Shown: piece after piece, positions 8,571 to 20,426 of the stretch
How the letters are laid out: every line of letters starts with the position of its first letter
Position numbering within the stretch: position 1 is the first letter of the stretch
NCBI RefSeq assembly: GCF_008704655.1
Contig: NZ_CP023688.1
Span: 8,683,001 to 8,747,000, forward strand
From: Streptomyces rimosus
Lineage (GTDB): Bacteria; Actinomycetota; Actinomycetes; Streptomycetales; Streptomycetaceae
Direction: 5' to 3'
Length of the DNA: 64,000 nt
Notes under the pieces: generated by a model
The model's database searches: none
The model's input: only the letters and a program-made list of their open reading frames with translations
Told to the model about the DNA's origin: nothing
Position numbers and translations under genes: made by a program

Positions 8571-11500
8571 ATGGGAAAGCCGGAATTGGCTGACATCTGG
8601 CCGCTGACCGCCATGCAGACGGGCATGTTCTTCCATGCCGGTTATGACCCGGGGGCCACCGACATCTACCGCAGTCAGACGGCCCTGGATTTCGAAGGGC
8701 CGCTCGACCTGGGAATGCTGCGTTCCGCATTGCAGCGGCTGATACGGCGGCACCCGCCGTTGCGCGCGGGATTCCGTACGCTGGATTCCGGGGAAACCGT
8801 ACAGTTCGTGCTGCGCGAGGCCGAGGTCCCCTGGACGGAAATCGACTTGAGTGCGGCGGGCGATTCCGTTCTGCGGGAGGTGACGGAGCGGGAATGGCGG
8901 CGCCGGTTCGACCTCGCCGAATCGCCGCTGCTGCGGGTCACGGTGTTACGGCTCGCCGGTGGGCGTCACCGCGTTCTGCTGGGTCTGCATCACATTCTCT
9001 GCGACGGCTGGTCCATCGCGATTCTGCTCGACGAATGGATGACGCTGTACGAGCACGCCGGGGACCCCGCCTGCCTGCCGCCGGTGACGCCCTACGCCAC
9101 GTACATGTCCTGGCTGGGCGCCCGGGACCGGGCCGCCGCTCTCGCGGCCTGGCGGCAGGCGCTCGCGGGCGTCCGGCCCACGCTGGTCGCGGCGGGCAAG
9201 GGGACCCGTGCGCCGACGGACCCGGCCGAGGTCCCGGTCGGTCTCACCGCGCCGCTGGCCGCCCGGCTGGAACGGCAGGCGCGCCGCCTCGGCGTGACGG
9301 TGAGCACCCTGGTCCGCGGCGCGTGGGGCATCCTGCTCGGCAGGCTGACCGGCCGCGACGACGTGGTATTCGGCACGACCGCCGCGGGTCGCCCGCCGGA
9401 GGTGCCGGGCATCGAGCACATGGTCGGGATGTTCATCAACACGCTGCCGGTACGGGCGCGTTGGGGCGAGCGGGAGCCGCTGGCGGACTTCCTGCGCAGG
9501 CTGTCCGCCGAGCAGGCCGCGCTGCTGCCGCACGAGCACCTCGGCCTGTCGGAGCTGCACCATCTCACCGGCACCCGGGAACTGTTCGACACGCTGGTGG
9601 TCTACCAGAACCTCCCACAGGAGATGCCGTCCGGCGACCTCGGCCACGGGGTGCGGCTCGGCGCGGTCACCGGGCGGTCCGCGGCCCACTACCCCCTCGT
9701 CCTGAACGCGCTGCCCGGCGACTTCCGGCTCACCTACCGGCCGGACCTCTTCGCCCGGGACGCGGCCGAGGCGGTGGCGGCCCGCCTGCTGCGGGTGCTG
9801 GAACAGCTCGCGGACGACACCTCGGTGCGGCCCGCGCAGATCGACGCGCTGCTGGCCGGCGAGCGCGAGCGGCTGACGACGGGGGTCAACGTCGGCCCGC
9901 CCGGCGTGACGGGGGAGACGGTGACCGGCGCCTTCGCGCGGGTGGTGGCGCGGTGCCGGGACCGGGCGGCCGTCGTCGGCGGAGGCGCGGAGCTGACGTA
10001 CGGCGAGCTGGACCGGCGGGCGGATGCCGTCGCGCGATTCCTGAGGGCTCGCGGGGTGGGGGAGGGGGACCGGGTGACGGTGCGGCTGCCCCGGTCCCCG
10101 GAGCTGGTGGCCGTGCTGCTCGGCGTCGTCAAGGCGGGGGCGGCGTACGTGCCCGTGGACCCGGCCGGCCCGCCGGGGCGTACCGGCCTGATGACCGGCA
10201 ACGCGGCGGCGGCCTTCGAGGTGACCGGGGCCGACCTGGCGGACGCCCTCGCCGGTACGGGCGGCACGGGGCCCGTACCGGCACGGGTGACGGCGGACTC
10301 GGCGTTCTCCGTGCTCCACACCTCCGGGTCCACCGGGGAGCCCAAGGGCGTGACGGCGACCCACGGCGGCGTCGCGTCGCTGGCGGCGGACCCCTGCTGG
10401 GGCGACTGCGCCACCGGCCGGATGCTCTTCCACGCCCCGCACACCTTCGACGCCTCCTTCCTGGAGATCTGGGTGCCGCTGCTGAACGGCGGCTGCGTCG
10501 TCGTGGCCCCCGCCGGCGTCGCCGACTCCGACCTGCTGACGGGCCTGGTCGCCGACGCGGGCCTGACGGCGGTCCACCTGACGGCCGGTCTGTTCCGGGT
10601 GCTGGCCCAGGAGACCCCGGAGTGCCTGGCCGGTCTGCGGCACGTCCTGACCGGCGGCGACGTGGTGCCCGCCGAGGCCGTGGCCCGCGTCGCCCGCGTC
10701 TGCCCGGACGTGGAGATCCGCCACCTGTACGGTCCCACCGAGACCACCCTGTGCGCGACCGTCCACCGGCTCCGGCCGGGCGCCCCCGTGCCGGAGCCCC
10801 TGCCGCTGGGCGGCCCGCGCTCCGGCGTCCGCCTGTACGTCCTGGACGGCGGGCTGCGGCCCGCACCGGCCGGCGTCCCGGGCGAGCTGTACGTGGCCGG
10901 GTCCGGCGTCGCACGTGGCTATCTGCACCGGCCTGCACTCACCGCCGATCGGTTCGTCGCCTGCCCTTACGGCGGGCGCATGTACCGCACCGGCGACCTC
11001 GTGCGCTGGAACGCCGACGGGCACCTGGAGTTCCTCGGCCGCACCGACGACCAGGTCAAGATCCGCGGCTACCGCGTCGAGCCGGACGAGACGGCCGCCG
11101 TCCTGGCCCGCTGCCCGGAGGCCGCCCAGGCGACGGTCGCCGTACGGGAGGACACCCCCGGGCACAAGCGGCTGGTTGCCTACGTCGTCCCCGCGCGCCC
11201 CGGCGCCCCGGTCGCCGACGCCGTCCGGCGGTTCGCGGCCGCCCACCTGCCGGAGTATCTGCGGCCCGCCGCGACCGTCGTCCTGGAACGGCTCCCGCTG
11301 ACCCGGAACGGCAAGGTCGACCGGGCGGCCCTGCCCGCGCCGGACCCGGCGCCCGAGGCCGCCGACGGCCGGGCGGGCACGCCGCAGGAGGACCTCCTGT
11401 GCTCCCTGTTCGCCCAGGTGCTCAAGGCGCCCAGGGTCCGCCCGGACGACAGCTTCGTCACGCTCGGCGGCGACTCGCTGCTGGCCACCCGGCTCGCGAG

Positions 11501-14500
11501 CCGCATCCGTACCGTACTGGGCGTCGAAGTCTCCAACCGCATGCTGTTCGAGCATCCGACCCCGGCCCGGCTCGTCCGGCGCCTGGACCGGCTCGGCGCG
11601 GCGCGCCCGGCGGTGACCCCCGCCGTGCGGCCCACCCCGCTGCCCATGTCCTCCGCCCAGCAGCGGATGTGGTTCCTCGACCGGCTGGAGGGCCCGGACA
11701 GCGTCAACAACATCACGCTGTGCCTGCGGCTGTGCGGCACACTGGACCGGGCCGCGCTGGAGGCCGCCTGGCGTGACACGGCCGTACGGCACGAGACGCT
11801 GCGCACGGTCTACGGGGAGGCGGACGGCGCCCCGTACCAGGAGATCCTGGCGGAGGCCGACGTACGCCTGCCGACTGTGGACGTGCCCGAGCAGCGATTG
11901 CAGGACGCGCTCGCCGCCGAAGCGGGCCGGGGCTTCGACCTCACGGCCGCCCCGCCGTGGCGCGTCACCCTGTTCGCGACCGGGCCCGGCGAACACGTAC
12001 TGCTCGTGGTGCTGCACCACATCTGCGCCGACGGCTGGTCGCTCGGCATCCTCGCCCGGGACCTGTCGGCCGCGTACACGGCACGCGTCGAAGGACACGC
12101 CCCGGACCGGCCGCCGCTGCCCGTGCAGTACGCGGACTTCACGCTGTGGCAGCGCGAGCTGCTGGCGGACGAGGAGGACCCGGCGAGCCTGTTCGGCAGC
12201 CAGCTCGCCTACTGGACCGGGGCCCTCGCGGACCTGCCGAACGAGCTGGACCTGCCCGCCGACCGGCCGCGCCCGGCCACCGCGAGCCACCGCGGCCGGA
12301 CCCTGGCCGTCCGCACACCGGCCCGCACCCACCGGCGCCTGCTGGAGGTCGCCCGGGAGTGCGGCGCGACCCTGTCGATGGTGACGCAGGCGGCGTCGGC
12401 GGTGCTCTTCTCCCGGCTGGGCGCGGGCGACGACATCCCGTTCGGCGCGCCGGTCGCGGGCCGGGTCGACGAAGCCCTGGACGACCTGGTGGGCTGCTTC
12501 CTGAACACGCTGGTGCTGCGCACGGACGTACGCGGCAACCCCACGTTCGCCGAACTGACCGCCCGGGTACGCGAGGCCGACCTCGCCGCCTACAGCCACC
12601 AGGACCTGCCGTTCGACCGCCTGGTGGAGGTGCTGAACCCCGACCGGTCGCTGTCCCGGCAGTCGCTGTTCCAGCTCGGCTTCGCCTTCCAGAACACCCC
12701 GGACACCGCGCTCTCCTTCGCCGGGCTGACCGCGTCCCCCGAGCCGTGCGCGATCTCCTCGACCCGCTTCGACCTTTCGCTTCTGCTGCGCGAGGATCAC
12801 GACGCGGACGGCGCTCCGGCGGGCCTGGTCTGCCATCTGGAGTACGCCACCGACCTGTTCGACGCGGACACCGTACGGACCGTGGCGGACCGCCTGGTCC
12901 GCGTGCTGGAGCAGGTCGCGGACGATCCGTACGGACGGATCGGCGACCTTGACGTACTGGACGAGACCGAACACCACCGGCTGGTCATGGGCTGGAACGA
13001 CACCGAACGCCCGCTGCCGGACGGCACGTTCATGGACCTCTTCCGGGCGCAGGCGGCCCGCACCCCGGACGCGGTGGCGCTGCGCTGCGGCTCCGACACC
13101 GTTCCGTACGCCGAACTGGACGCGCGGACCGACCGGTTGGCGCGGTACCTGGTCGGCAAGGGAGTCGGACCCGAGACGCGGGTCGGGCTGTGCCTGCCGC
13201 GCGGGGTGGACATGATCGCGGCGATGCTGGCCGTGTGGAAGGCGGGCGGCGCGTATGTGCCGCTGGACCCGGACTACCCCGCCGAGCGGCTCGCGTACAT
13301 GGTGGCCGACAGCGGCGCGGCCCTCGTCCTCGGTACGGCCGGCACGTCGGCCGGTATCCCGCCCGGACCGGCGGTCGTGGAGCTGGACGCGGTGGCGGAA
13401 GTCATCGACGGTGAGTCCGCGGCGCCGCGCCAGCAAGTCGTGAACCTGGACCAGTTGGCGTACGTGATCTACACGTCCGGTTCGACGGGACGGCCCAAGG
13501 GCGTGGCCGTCCCGCACCGCGGCGTGGTCAACCTCGCCATGGCGCTGCGGCCGGTGCTCGGCGCGGGCGAAGGCGTGGTGGGGCTGCAGTTCGCGTCGTT
13601 CAGCTTCGACGCGGCCGTGATGGACGTGGCGGTCACGCTGGCCGCCGGCGGCACCCTGGTCATCGCCACCGGCCCGGAACGCACCGATCCCGAGGCGCTG
13701 GCCCGCCTGGTCGGCTCGTACAGCGTCAGCACGGTGTGCATGGTGCCGTCCCTGCTCGCCATGCTCGACCCGGCGGCCCTGCCCGGGATACGGAACCTGG
13801 TCGTGGGCGCCGAGCGGCTGCCCGCCGACCTGGCGAGCCGGTGGGCGGGGCGTACGCGGATGTGGAACACCTACGGCCCCACCGAGGCCACCGTGATCAG
13901 CACCGCCACCCGCGTCGCCCCGGACACCGGCCCCGGGGACCGGCCGCCGCCGATCGGCCGCCCGGTCGGCAACGTCCGCGCGTACGTGCTCGACGCCGCC
14001 CTGCGCCCGGTCCCCGCCGGGGTGACCGGCGAGCTCTACACCACCGGTCCCGGCCTGGCCCGCGGCTACGTCAACCGGCCCGCCGCGACCGCGGAACGGT
14101 TCGTGGCCTGCCCGTACGGCGGACGCATGTACCGCACCGGCGACCTGGTGCGGTGGGACGCCGACGGCGGGCTGGAATTCCTGGGACGGGCCGACGACCA
14201 GGTCAAGATCCGCGGGTTCCGGGTCGAGCCGGGTGAGATCGAGGCGGTGCTCACCGCGCACCCGGCCGTCGCCCGGGCTGTGGTGACCGCCCGCGTGGAC
14301 CGCACCGGCGACCGGCAGCTGATCGGCTACGTCGTCCCGGCGGAGCGCGCCGACGCGGACCCGCAACTGCTGCGCGACCACGTGGCCCGGTTCCTGCCGG
14401 GGCACCTCGTCCCGGCGGCGATCGTGCCCCTCGAAGCGCTCCCGCTGACCCCGAACGGCAAGACCGACCGGGCCGCGCTGCCCGCCCCGGACCGCGTACG

Positions 14501-14783
14501 CCCGCAGGCCGACCGCGGCCCCCGTACCGCCACCGAACGCGCCGTCCACCACATCTGGTGCCAGGTGCTCGGCCGCCCGGAGTTCGGCATGCGGGAGAAG
14601 TTCTTCGACGCGGGCGGCACCTCGCTGAAGCTGATGGCCGTACGCAGCGAACTCGCCCGGCTCAGCGGCCGGAACCTGCCGGTCGCGCTGTTCTTCGAGC
14701 ACTCGACCATCGAGGCGATGGCCGAGACCGTCGACCGCCGCGGGACGGCCCCGGTGGACGACGGCCTCAGCCACGAGCTGTAG
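8571..14783 (+). CDS. Two-module NRPS (C-A-T-C-A-T)
   Basis: 2070 residues. C1 about 1-420 with HHILCDG (His140, His141, Asp145). A1 about 455-935 with SGSTGEPKG and FDASFLEIW at 626. T1 carries Ser969 in GGDSL. C2 about 1025-1450 has HHICADG (1149-1155). A2 about 1480-1970 has SGSTGRPKG and FDAAVMD at 1679. T2 carries Ser2018 in GGTSL. Both A domains keep the NGK lysine. By-eye specificity residues are D-A-L-H-L-G-L-L-C for A1, close to 4-hydroxyphenylglycine-type codes, and D-A-M-M-V-G-T-V-I for A2, which I cannot assign. Because a C domain comes first, the line probably starts from an acyl or peptidyl donor made elsewhere. No TE or E is present. The next gene starts 36 bp downstream and continues the assembly line. 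The ribosome binding site is weak. Confidence 0.93.
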   Translation: MGKPELADIWPLTAMQTGMFFHAGYDPGATDIYRSQTALDFEGPLDLGMLRSALQRLIRRHPPLRAGFRTLDSGETVQFVLREAEVPWTEIDLSAAGDSVLREVTEREWRRRFDLAESPLLRVTVLRLAGGRHRVLLGLHHILCDGWSIAILLDEWMTLYEHAGDPACLPPVTPYATYMSWLGARDRAAALAAWRQALAGVRPTLVAAGKGTRAPTDPAEVPVGLTAPLAARLERQARRLGVTVSTLVRGAWGILLGRLTGRDDVVFGTTAAGRPPEVPGIEHMVGMFINTLPVRARWGEREPLADFLRRLSAEQAALLPHEHLGLSELHHLTGTRELFDTLVVYQNLPQEMPSGDLGHGVRLGAVTGRSAAHYPLVLNALPGDFRLTYRPDLFARDAAEAVAARLLRVLEQLADDTSVRPAQIDALLAGERERLTTGVNVGPPGVTGETVTGAFARVVARCRDRAAVVGGGAELTYGELDRRADAVARFLRARGVGEGDRVTVRLPRSPELVAVLLGVVKAGAAYVPVDPAGPPGRTGLMTGNAAAAFEVTGADLADALAGTGGTGPVPARVTADSAFSVLHTSGSTGEPKGVTATHGGVASLAADPCWGDCATGRMLFHAPHTFDASFLEIWVPLLNGGCVVVAPAGVADSDLLTGLVADAGLTAVHLTAGLFRVLAQETPECLAGLRHVLTGGDVVPAEAVARVARVCPDVEIRHLYGPTETTLCATVHRLRPGAPVPEPLPLGGPRSGVRLYVLDGGLRPAPAGVPGELYVAGSGVARGYLHRPALTADRFVACPYGGRMYRTGDLVRWNADGHLEFLGRTDDQVKIRGYRVEPDETAAVLARCPEAAQATVAVREDTPGHKRLVAYVVPARPGAPVADAVRRFAAAHLPEYLRPAATVVLERLPLTRNGKVDRAALPAPDPAPEAADGRAGTPQEDLLCSLFAQVLKAPRVRPDDSFVTLGGDSLLATRLASRIRTVLGVEVSNRMLFEHPTPARLVRRLDRLGAARPAVTPAVRPTPLPMSSAQQRMWFLDRLEGPDSVNNITLCLRLCGTLDRAALEAAWRDTAVRHETLRTVYGEADGAPYQEILAEADVRLPTVDVPEQRLQDALAAEAGRGFDLTAAPPWRVTLFATGPGEHVLLVVLHHICADGWSLGILARDLSAAYTARVEGHAPDRPPLPVQYADFTLWQRELLADEEDPASLFGSQLAYWTGALADLPNELDLPADRPRPATASHRGRTLAVRTPARTHRRLLEVARECGATLSMVTQAASAVLFSRLGAGDDIPFGAPVAGRVDEALDDLVGCFLNTLVLRTDVRGNPTFAELTARVREADLAAYSHQDLPFDRLVEVLNPDRSLSRQSLFQLGFAFQNTPDTALSFAGLTASPEPCAISSTRFDLSLLLREDHDADGAPAGLVCHLEYATDLFDADTVRTVADRLVRVLEQVADDPYGRIGDLDVLDETEHHRLVMGWNDTERPLPDGTFMDLFRAQAARTPDAVALRCGSDTVPYAELDARTDRLARYLVGKGVGPETRVGLCLPRGVDMIAAMLAVWKAGGAYVPLDPDYPAERLAYMVADSGAALVLGTAGTSAGIPPGPAVVELDAVAEVIDGESAAPRQQVVNLDQLAYVIYTSGSTGRPKGVAVPHRGVVNLAMALRPVLGAGEGVVGLQFASFSFDAAVMDVAVTLAAGGTLVIATGPERTDPEALARLVGSYSVSTVCMVPSLLAMLDPAALPGIRNLVVGAERLPADLASRWAGRTRMWNTYGPTEATVISTATRVAPDTGPGDRPPPIGRPVGNVRAYVLDAALRPVPAGVTGELYTTGPGLARGYVNRPAATAERFVACPYGGRMYRTGDLVRWDADGGLEFLGRADDQVKIRGFRVEPGEIEAVLTAHPAVARAVVTARVDRTGDRQLIGYVVPAERADADPQLLRDHVARFLPGHLVPAAIVPLEALPLTPNGKTDRAALPAPDRVRPQADRGPRTATERAVHHIWCQVLGRPEFGMREKFFDAGGTSLKLMAVRSELARLSGRNLPVALFFEHSTIEAMAETVDRRGTAPVDDGLSHEL

Positions 14784-14819
14784 CGCGGACCTGACCGCCC
14801 GGAGAATCGGAGAAGACAC

Positions 14820-17800
14820 ATGAGGACGGGTGACGTCGCGATCATCGGGGCTGCCGGGATCTTTCCCGACGCGGCGGACCTGGAGACGTTCCACGACAAT
14901 CTGCGCGCGGGCCGCGACAGCGTCGGCAGGCCGGGACGCGACCGGCTGCACCCCGGCGACGACCCCGGCGAACGCTATCTCGCCATGGGATACCTGGACC
15001 GGATCGACCTGTTCGACCACGAGCTGTTCGGCATCCCGCGGCGCGAGGCCGAACTGATGGACCCGCACCAGCGATTACTGCTCCAGCTCACCCACCAGGC
15101 CATCGAATCCGCCGGGTACGCCCCGGCCGCGCTGCGCGGCTCGGCCGCCTCGGTCCTGCTCGCCGCCGTGGAAACCGGCCCCGATTGGGTCGCGGAGACC
15201 GACCGGGACGTGGTCCAGCTGCTCGGCACGTCCACGGCCGCGCTCGCCGCCCGCCTCAGCTACCTCTTCGACCTCCAGGGACCCGCCCTGGTGGTGGACA
15301 CCGCGTGCAGCAGCGGGCTGACCGCGGTGCACCTCGCGGTCCGGCAACTGCGCACCGGGGAGGCGCCGCTGGCCATCGTCGGCGGCGTCAACCTGCTGCC
15401 CCCGCCGGTCAGGAAGGCCGACTGGACACCGCTGCCGGGTCTGGAGTCGAGCGACGAGCGGTGCCGCCCGTTCGACGCCGACGCCAACGGCATGACCGCG
15501 GGGGAGGGCGGCGGCATCGTCGTACTGAAACTGCTGTCCGAAGCGCTCGCCGACGGCGACAACGTACGGGCCGTCCTCAAGGGTGTCGCCGTCAACCACA
15601 ACGGCTACCGCGCCGCCACCATGGCCGCGCCGAGCCAGACGGCCCAGGCCGCCGTGCTGGCCGAGGCATGGCGGGACGGGGAGGTCGGGGCGGAGACCAT
15701 CGGCTACGTCGAGTGCCACGGCTCCGGCACCCCGCTCGGCGACGTGGTCGAGGTGGACGCGCTGCGCCGGGCGTTCACCGCCGCGGGCGTGACCGCCCGG
15801 CAGTGCGCGATCGGCTCGGTCAAGGCCAACATCGGGCACCTCGGCAACGTGGCGGGCATCGCCGGGCTGTTCAAGGTCATGGCGGCGCTGCGGCACGGCG
15901 TCCACTACCCGGCCGTCAACTTCACCGCCCCCAACCCGCTGATCGACTTCACCGGCCCGGTGTACGTGAACGACGCGCCCCGCCCCTGGCCGGACGCGCC
16001 GACCGTACGCCGCGCCGGGCTGAGCAGCTGGGGCATGACCGGCACCAACGTGCACGCCGTACTGGAACAGGCACCCCCCGCCGCCCCCGATCCGGCAGCC
16101 GCGCCGGGAGCCGAACTGGTCACCGTCTCGGCCCGTTCGGCCACCGCCCTGGACCGCTACCGCACCCGCCTGGCTGCCTTCGCCGAGCAGACCGGCCAGC
16201 CCCTGCGGGCCGTCGCGCACGCGCTCAACCGGGGCCGTGACGACCATCCGTACCGGCTGGCGGTGACCGCCACGACGATCGGCGAACTGGCCGTACGGCT
16301 GCGCGCGGCCACCGCCCCCGAGGCGCCCGCGCCCGACGCGCCGCGGCCGGTCCTGCTGTTCTCCGGGGACGCGCTCCTCGACGACGCGGCCTGGGCCCGG
16401 CTGTGCGCGGACTTCCCCGTACCGGCCGGCTGCGCGGAACTCGACGCCGCGACCACCGACCCGGCGGGCCGCACCGTCGTCCGGCAGTACGCCCTCCACC
16501 ACGTGGCCGAGTCGCTGGGGCTCACGGACATCGGCCTGATCGGCTCCGGGGCGGGCAACCTCGCCGTCCGCGCCGTACGGGGCAGGCTCACGCTCGCCGA
16601 AGCCGTCGCCGAGGCCGCCGGGCAGCGGCCGGACCCGGCACCCGACCGGGCGCGGCTGGAGCCGGTGGCGGCGGGGCTGGCCCGCGACGGAGCCCTGCTC
16701 GTGGCGCTCGCCGGCGGGGGTGTTCTCGCGCGCGAGATCGGCGCCCTCGCCCCGGACCTGACCGTCGTGGACCTCGCCGCCGACGGCTCCCGCGCCGAGG
16801 TCCTGGCCTCCCTCGGCCGCCTCTACGCCCTCGGTGCCGCCCTCGACTGGGAGCGCCACTACCGGGGCACCGGCATCCGGCGCATCGAGGCACCGACATA
16901 CCCCTTCGAGCCGACCCGCTGCCCGTTCGGCCGCCCCCGCACCGAGCCGCCCGCCCCCTCCCGCCCGGCCGGGGCCGCCGCCGCGCCGTCCGGCCTCGCG
17001 GAGACCGAACGGCGCGTCGCCGCGGTCTGGGCGGACCTGCTCGACCGGCCCGACGCCGGGCCCGACTCCGACTACTTCATGCTCGGCGGCACCTCCCTCG
17101 TCGGCGTCGGCCTGCTGCGCCGCCTCCAGCAGGATTTCGGCGTACCGGTGACCTTCGCCGACCTGTACGCCCACACCACGGTCCGCGCCCTCGCCCGGCG
17201 GCTGCACGAACTGAGCGCCGAAGCGGGGGAAGCCGGGGCCGCCGGGGGACCGGACGACCTGCCGATACCCCGGATCGGGCGCGACGGCCCGCTGCCGCTG
17301 TCCTTCGGCCAGGAACCCCTGTGGTACCTCGACCAGGTCAACCCGGGCAGCCCGCTCTACAACGTCCCCGCGCCCCTGCACCTGACCGGCCCGCTGGACA
17401 CGGCCGCTCTCCAGGACGCGCTGACCGACATGGCCGCCCGGCACGAGGTGCTGCGCAGCGCCTTCCTGACCGACGCCGACAGCGCGCCGTACGTGACGTT
17501 CACCGCGCCCGAACCGCTCCTCGCCGTCCTGGACGTGAGCCGGATGCCCGGGGAACAGCGCGGTCCGCGCGTCCGCACCCTCATCCGGGACGCCGTCGCG
17601 CAGCCCTTCGACCTCACCCGCGACACCCTGCTGCGGGCGCTGCTCATCAAGCGGGCCGAGGCGGACCACGTCCTCGTCCTGACCTTCCACCACACCGTCT
17701 TCGACGGCGGCTCCACCGCGCTGTTCACCCGTGACCTCGCCGAGTTCTACCGGGCCCGCAGCACCGGCACCCCGGCCCGCCTGCCCGAACTGCCCGTCCA

Positions 17801-20426
17801 GTACCAGGACTACGCCGCCTGGCAGCGCTCCCTGCCGGACGGAGCGCGCTGGCGGCGCAGCCTGGACTTCTGGCGCGCGGAGCTGACCTGTCTGGACCGC
17901 CCCGAACTGCCGCTGGACCGCCCCCGCCCGGACGTCCAGTCGTACGACGGCGAAGTGCTCCCCTTCCTCGTCGACGCGGAGAACGCCGAGCGGGTACGGG
18001 AGTACAGCCGCCGGCACGGGGTCACGACCTTCGTCACCATGCTCGCCGTGCTCGACGCGCTGGTGCACCGGTGGTCCGGGCACCGCGACATCGTCATCGG
18101 CGTCGCCACCTCCGGGCGCGTCCACCCCGACATCCAGGATGTCCTGGGCTACTTCAACAACCTCCCGCCGTTCCGTACCGACACCACCGCGGACCTGACG
18201 TTCGACGAACTGGTCCGGCGGTGCGCCGGCACCGTCGCGGGCGTCCTGGACCACGAGGAGATCCCGGTCAGCCAGATCGTCTCGGCGGCAGGCGCCCGGC
18301 GCGACCTCGCCCGGCACCCGCTGTACGACGTGACGTACACCTACCAGAACGTGCCGCAGTACGAAGGCGGCCTGGCCGGAGTGGAGATCACCCGGTACGC
18401 GGACACCGACATCGGCGGTGTGGTGCCCGGCACCGCGAAGTTCGACCTGTCCTTCGGCATCGTGGACGCCGGGACCGGCCCCATGATCGGCGAACTCGAC
18501 TACGCGACGGCCCTCTTCGACCGGGCCACCGCCGACCGCCTCGTACGGTGGTTCCCCGAACTGGTCGCGGCGGCGATGGCGGAGCCGGGGCGGACGCTGG
18601 GGGAGCTGGGGGCGGAAGGGGCGCAGCCGGAAGCGCGTCCGGTGCTGCACCCGGCACTTGAGCCGCCTGCCTCCGTTGAGCCGCCCGAATCGCCGCCCGA
18701 CGCCGAGCCGGTCCTGCGGAAGCTGTTCGCCGACCTGGTGGGCGTGGCCACGGTCCGGCCCGACGACGACTTCTTCGTCATCGGCGGGGACTCGGTGATG
18801 TCCATCCAGCTGGTGGCCCGCGCCCGCCGCGCCGGAGTGATGATCTCGCAGCGCGATGTCTTCGAACACCGGACGGCCGCGGCGATCGCGGCGGTGGCCA
18901 CGGCCGCGGCCGCACCGCCGCGCACCGAGGCGGACGAGGGGACGGACCAGCGTGTGCCGCTCACGCCGGTGATGCGGGAGTTCGCCGAACGGGCGGGGAT
19001 GCCGGGGCTGTTCGCGCAGACCGTGACCGTGGCCGTCCCCGCCGGAACGGACCCCGCCGTACTGGACGCTGCTTTCCGGGCGGTACGGGCCCACCACGCG
19101 ATGCTCCGGGCCCGCCTGGCGGGGGAGGAGGGCACCGACCCGGCCACCTGGGCGCTGACGGTGCCGGGAGCCGACGCGGACGGCGCGGGTCCCCACGTTC
19201 GCCGGGTGGACGCGGCAGACCTCGATCCGCGGGAGCTGGCCGGTCTCCTCGAACGGGAGGGCCGGGCCGCGGCCGGGCGGCTCGATCCCCGCGCCGGGAT
19301 CACCGCGCAGCTCGTCCTGCTGGACCGCGGGACGTCCGAGGAAGGCCGTCTGCTGCTCGCCGTCCACCACCTCGTGGTCGACGTGCTGTCCTGGAAGGCC
19401 ATACTGTCCGACCTGGAAACGGCGTACGAGGCGCTGGCCGCGGGCGAACCCGTAAGCCTCCCGCCCGTGCCGACCTCCTTCGGGCAGTGGGCGCGGACCC
19501 TGGCGTCACTCGCGGAAACTCCGCAGTGGCAGGCCGAACTCCCCGCTTGGGAGCGCACGTTGGCCCCCGGCGAGCCGCTGCCCGGCGGACGTCCCCTGGA
19601 CCCCGGGCGCGACACTCCCGCGCATGCCGGACACGTTTCCGTATCGCTGCCGGCTCCGGTGACCGCCGCGCTGCTGACGACCGTCCCGGCGGCGTTCTAC
19701 TCCGGGACCGGCGACCTCCTGCTCGCCACGCTGGCCGCCGCGGTGGCCGGATGGCGCGCGGCGCGCGGGGACGGCGCCGGGCCGGTGCTGATCGACGTGG
19801 AGGGCCACGGCCGCGAACCGCTCACCGAGGACATGGACCTGTCCCGCACGGTGGGCTGGTTCACCTGCGTCTACCCCGTACGGCTGGACCCCGGCACGAC
19901 CGACCTGGCCGAGGTACGGACCGGCGGACCCGCCGCGGGACACCTCATCAAACGGATCAAGGAACAACTCGGCGTCATCCCCGGCAACGGCCTGGGCCAC
20001 GGAGCCCTGCGCTACCTCGCCCCCGAAACCGGCAGCGCCCTGGCCGGGCTGGCCACCCCGTCGATCGGCTTCAACTACCTGGGCGGACTCCTCGGCGGGG
20101 AAACCACCCCGGACAGCGGCTGGCGGCTGCTCGAACTGGGCGGCGAGATCGCGGAACACACCACCCTCGGCCACGCGCTGGAGACATCCGGCACGGTCAT
20201 CGACGGCCCGGCCGGACCCGAACTGCACCTCTCCGTCACGAGCTCCCGCCACCTGCTCGACGAGAACGCGGCCCGCGCCCTGTGCCAGGACTGGGCCGCC
20301 CTGCTGACCGGGCTGGTGGCGTACGCCGAGCGGCCCGGTGCGGGCGGGCATGTGCCGTCCGACTTTCCGCTGGTCGCGTTGAGTCAGCGGCAGATCGAGC
20401 AGTTGGAAGCGGGGATCGTGGAATGA
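14820..20426 (+). CDS. Hybrid PKS-NRPS: KS-vestigial AT-T-C-T-E
   Basis: 1868 residues. The KS (1-420) has the full triad: Cys163 in TACSSG, His300 in ECHGSGT and His340 in NIGHLG. The next roughly 300 residues keep KS/AT-linker features and a YPF-type post-AT motif, but the AT is shrunken. The expected GHSxGE nucleophile motif reads GSGAGN at 575-580, so the AT is almost certainly inactive. A carrier follows (Ser759), then a C domain with HHTVFDG (957-963), a second carrier (Ser1325) and an epimerase-like domain with HHLVVDV (1516-1522), EGHGRE and FNYLGG. No A domain serves the C-T-E module, so its carrier must be charged in trans or by A2 upstream. There is no TE. The stop overlaps the KASIII-like start (ATGA). 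Confidence 0.9.
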   Translation: MRTGDVAIIGAAGIFPDAADLETFHDNLRAGRDSVGRPGRDRLHPGDDPGERYLAMGYLDRIDLFDHELFGIPRREAELMDPHQRLLLQLTHQAIESAGYAPAALRGSAASVLLAAVETGPDWVAETDRDVVQLLGTSTAALAARLSYLFDLQGPALVVDTACSSGLTAVHLAVRQLRTGEAPLAIVGGVNLLPPPVRKADWTPLPGLESSDERCRPFDADANGMTAGEGGGIVVLKLLSEALADGDNVRAVLKGVAVNHNGYRAATMAAPSQTAQAAVLAEAWRDGEVGAETIGYVECHGSGTPLGDVVEVDALRRAFTAAGVTARQCAIGSVKANIGHLGNVAGIAGLFKVMAALRHGVHYPAVNFTAPNPLIDFTGPVYVNDAPRPWPDAPTVRRAGLSSWGMTGTNVHAVLEQAPPAAPDPAAAPGAELVTVSARSATALDRYRTRLAAFAEQTGQPLRAVAHALNRGRDDHPYRLAVTATTIGELAVRLRAATAPEAPAPDAPRPVLLFSGDALLDDAAWARLCADFPVPAGCAELDAATTDPAGRTVVRQYALHHVAESLGLTDIGLIGSGAGNLAVRAVRGRLTLAEAVAEAAGQRPDPAPDRARLEPVAAGLARDGALLVALAGGGVLAREIGALAPDLTVVDLAADGSRAEVLASLGRLYALGAALDWERHYRGTGIRRIEAPTYPFEPTRCPFGRPRTEPPAPSRPAGAAAAPSGLAETERRVAAVWADLLDRPDAGPDSDYFMLGGTSLVGVGLLRRLQQDFGVPVTFADLYAHTTVRALARRLHELSAEAGEAGAAGGPDDLPIPRIGRDGPLPLSFGQEPLWYLDQVNPGSPLYNVPAPLHLTGPLDTAALQDALTDMAARHEVLRSAFLTDADSAPYVTFTAPEPLLAVLDVSRMPGEQRGPRVRTLIRDAVAQPFDLTRDTLLRALLIKRAEADHVLVLTFHHTVFDGGSTALFTRDLAEFYRARSTGTPARLPELPVQYQDYAAWQRSLPDGARWRRSLDFWRAELTCLDRPELPLDRPRPDVQSYDGEVLPFLVDAENAERVREYSRRHGVTTFVTMLAVLDALVHRWSGHRDIVIGVATSGRVHPDIQDVLGYFNNLPPFRTDTTADLTFDELVRRCAGTVAGVLDHEEIPVSQIVSAAGARRDLARHPLYDVTYTYQNVPQYEGGLAGVEITRYADTDIGGVVPGTAKFDLSFGIVDAGTGPMIGELDYATALFDRATADRLVRWFPELVAAAMAEPGRTLGELGAEGAQPEARPVLHPALEPPASVEPPESPPDAEPVLRKLFADLVGVATVRPDDDFFVIGGDSVMSIQLVARARRAGVMISQRDVFEHRTAAAIAAVATAAAAPPRTEADEGTDQRVPLTPVMREFAERAGMPGLFAQTVTVAVPAGTDPAVLDAAFRAVRAHHAMLRARLAGEEGTDPATWALTVPGADADGAGPHVRRVDAADLDPRELAGLLEREGRAAAGRLDPRAGITAQLVLLDRGTSEEGRLLLAVHHLVVDVLSWKAILSDLETAYEALAAGEPVSLPPVPTSFGQWARTLASLAETPQWQAELPAWERTLAPGEPLPGGRPLDPGRDTPAHAGHVSVSLPAPVTAALLTTVPAAFYSGTGDLLLATLAAAVAGWRAARGDGAGPVLIDVEGHGREPLTEDMDLSRTVGWFTCVYPVRLDPGTTDLAEVRTGGPAAGHLIKRIKEQLGVIPGNGLGHGALRYLAPETGSALAGLATPSIGFNYLGGLLGGETTPDSGWRLLELGGEIAEHTTLGHALETSGTVIDGPAGPELHLSVTSSRHLLDENAARALCQDWAALLTGLVAYAERPGAGGHVPSDFPLVALSQRQIEQLEAGIVE

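Noticed and set aside
8946..19370. Very long open frames on the strand opposite the NRPS and PKS genes
   Set aside because: They arise because extreme third-position GC keeps antisense frames open. They lack ribosome binding sites and domain motifs, and the sense frames carry every expected catalytic residue.
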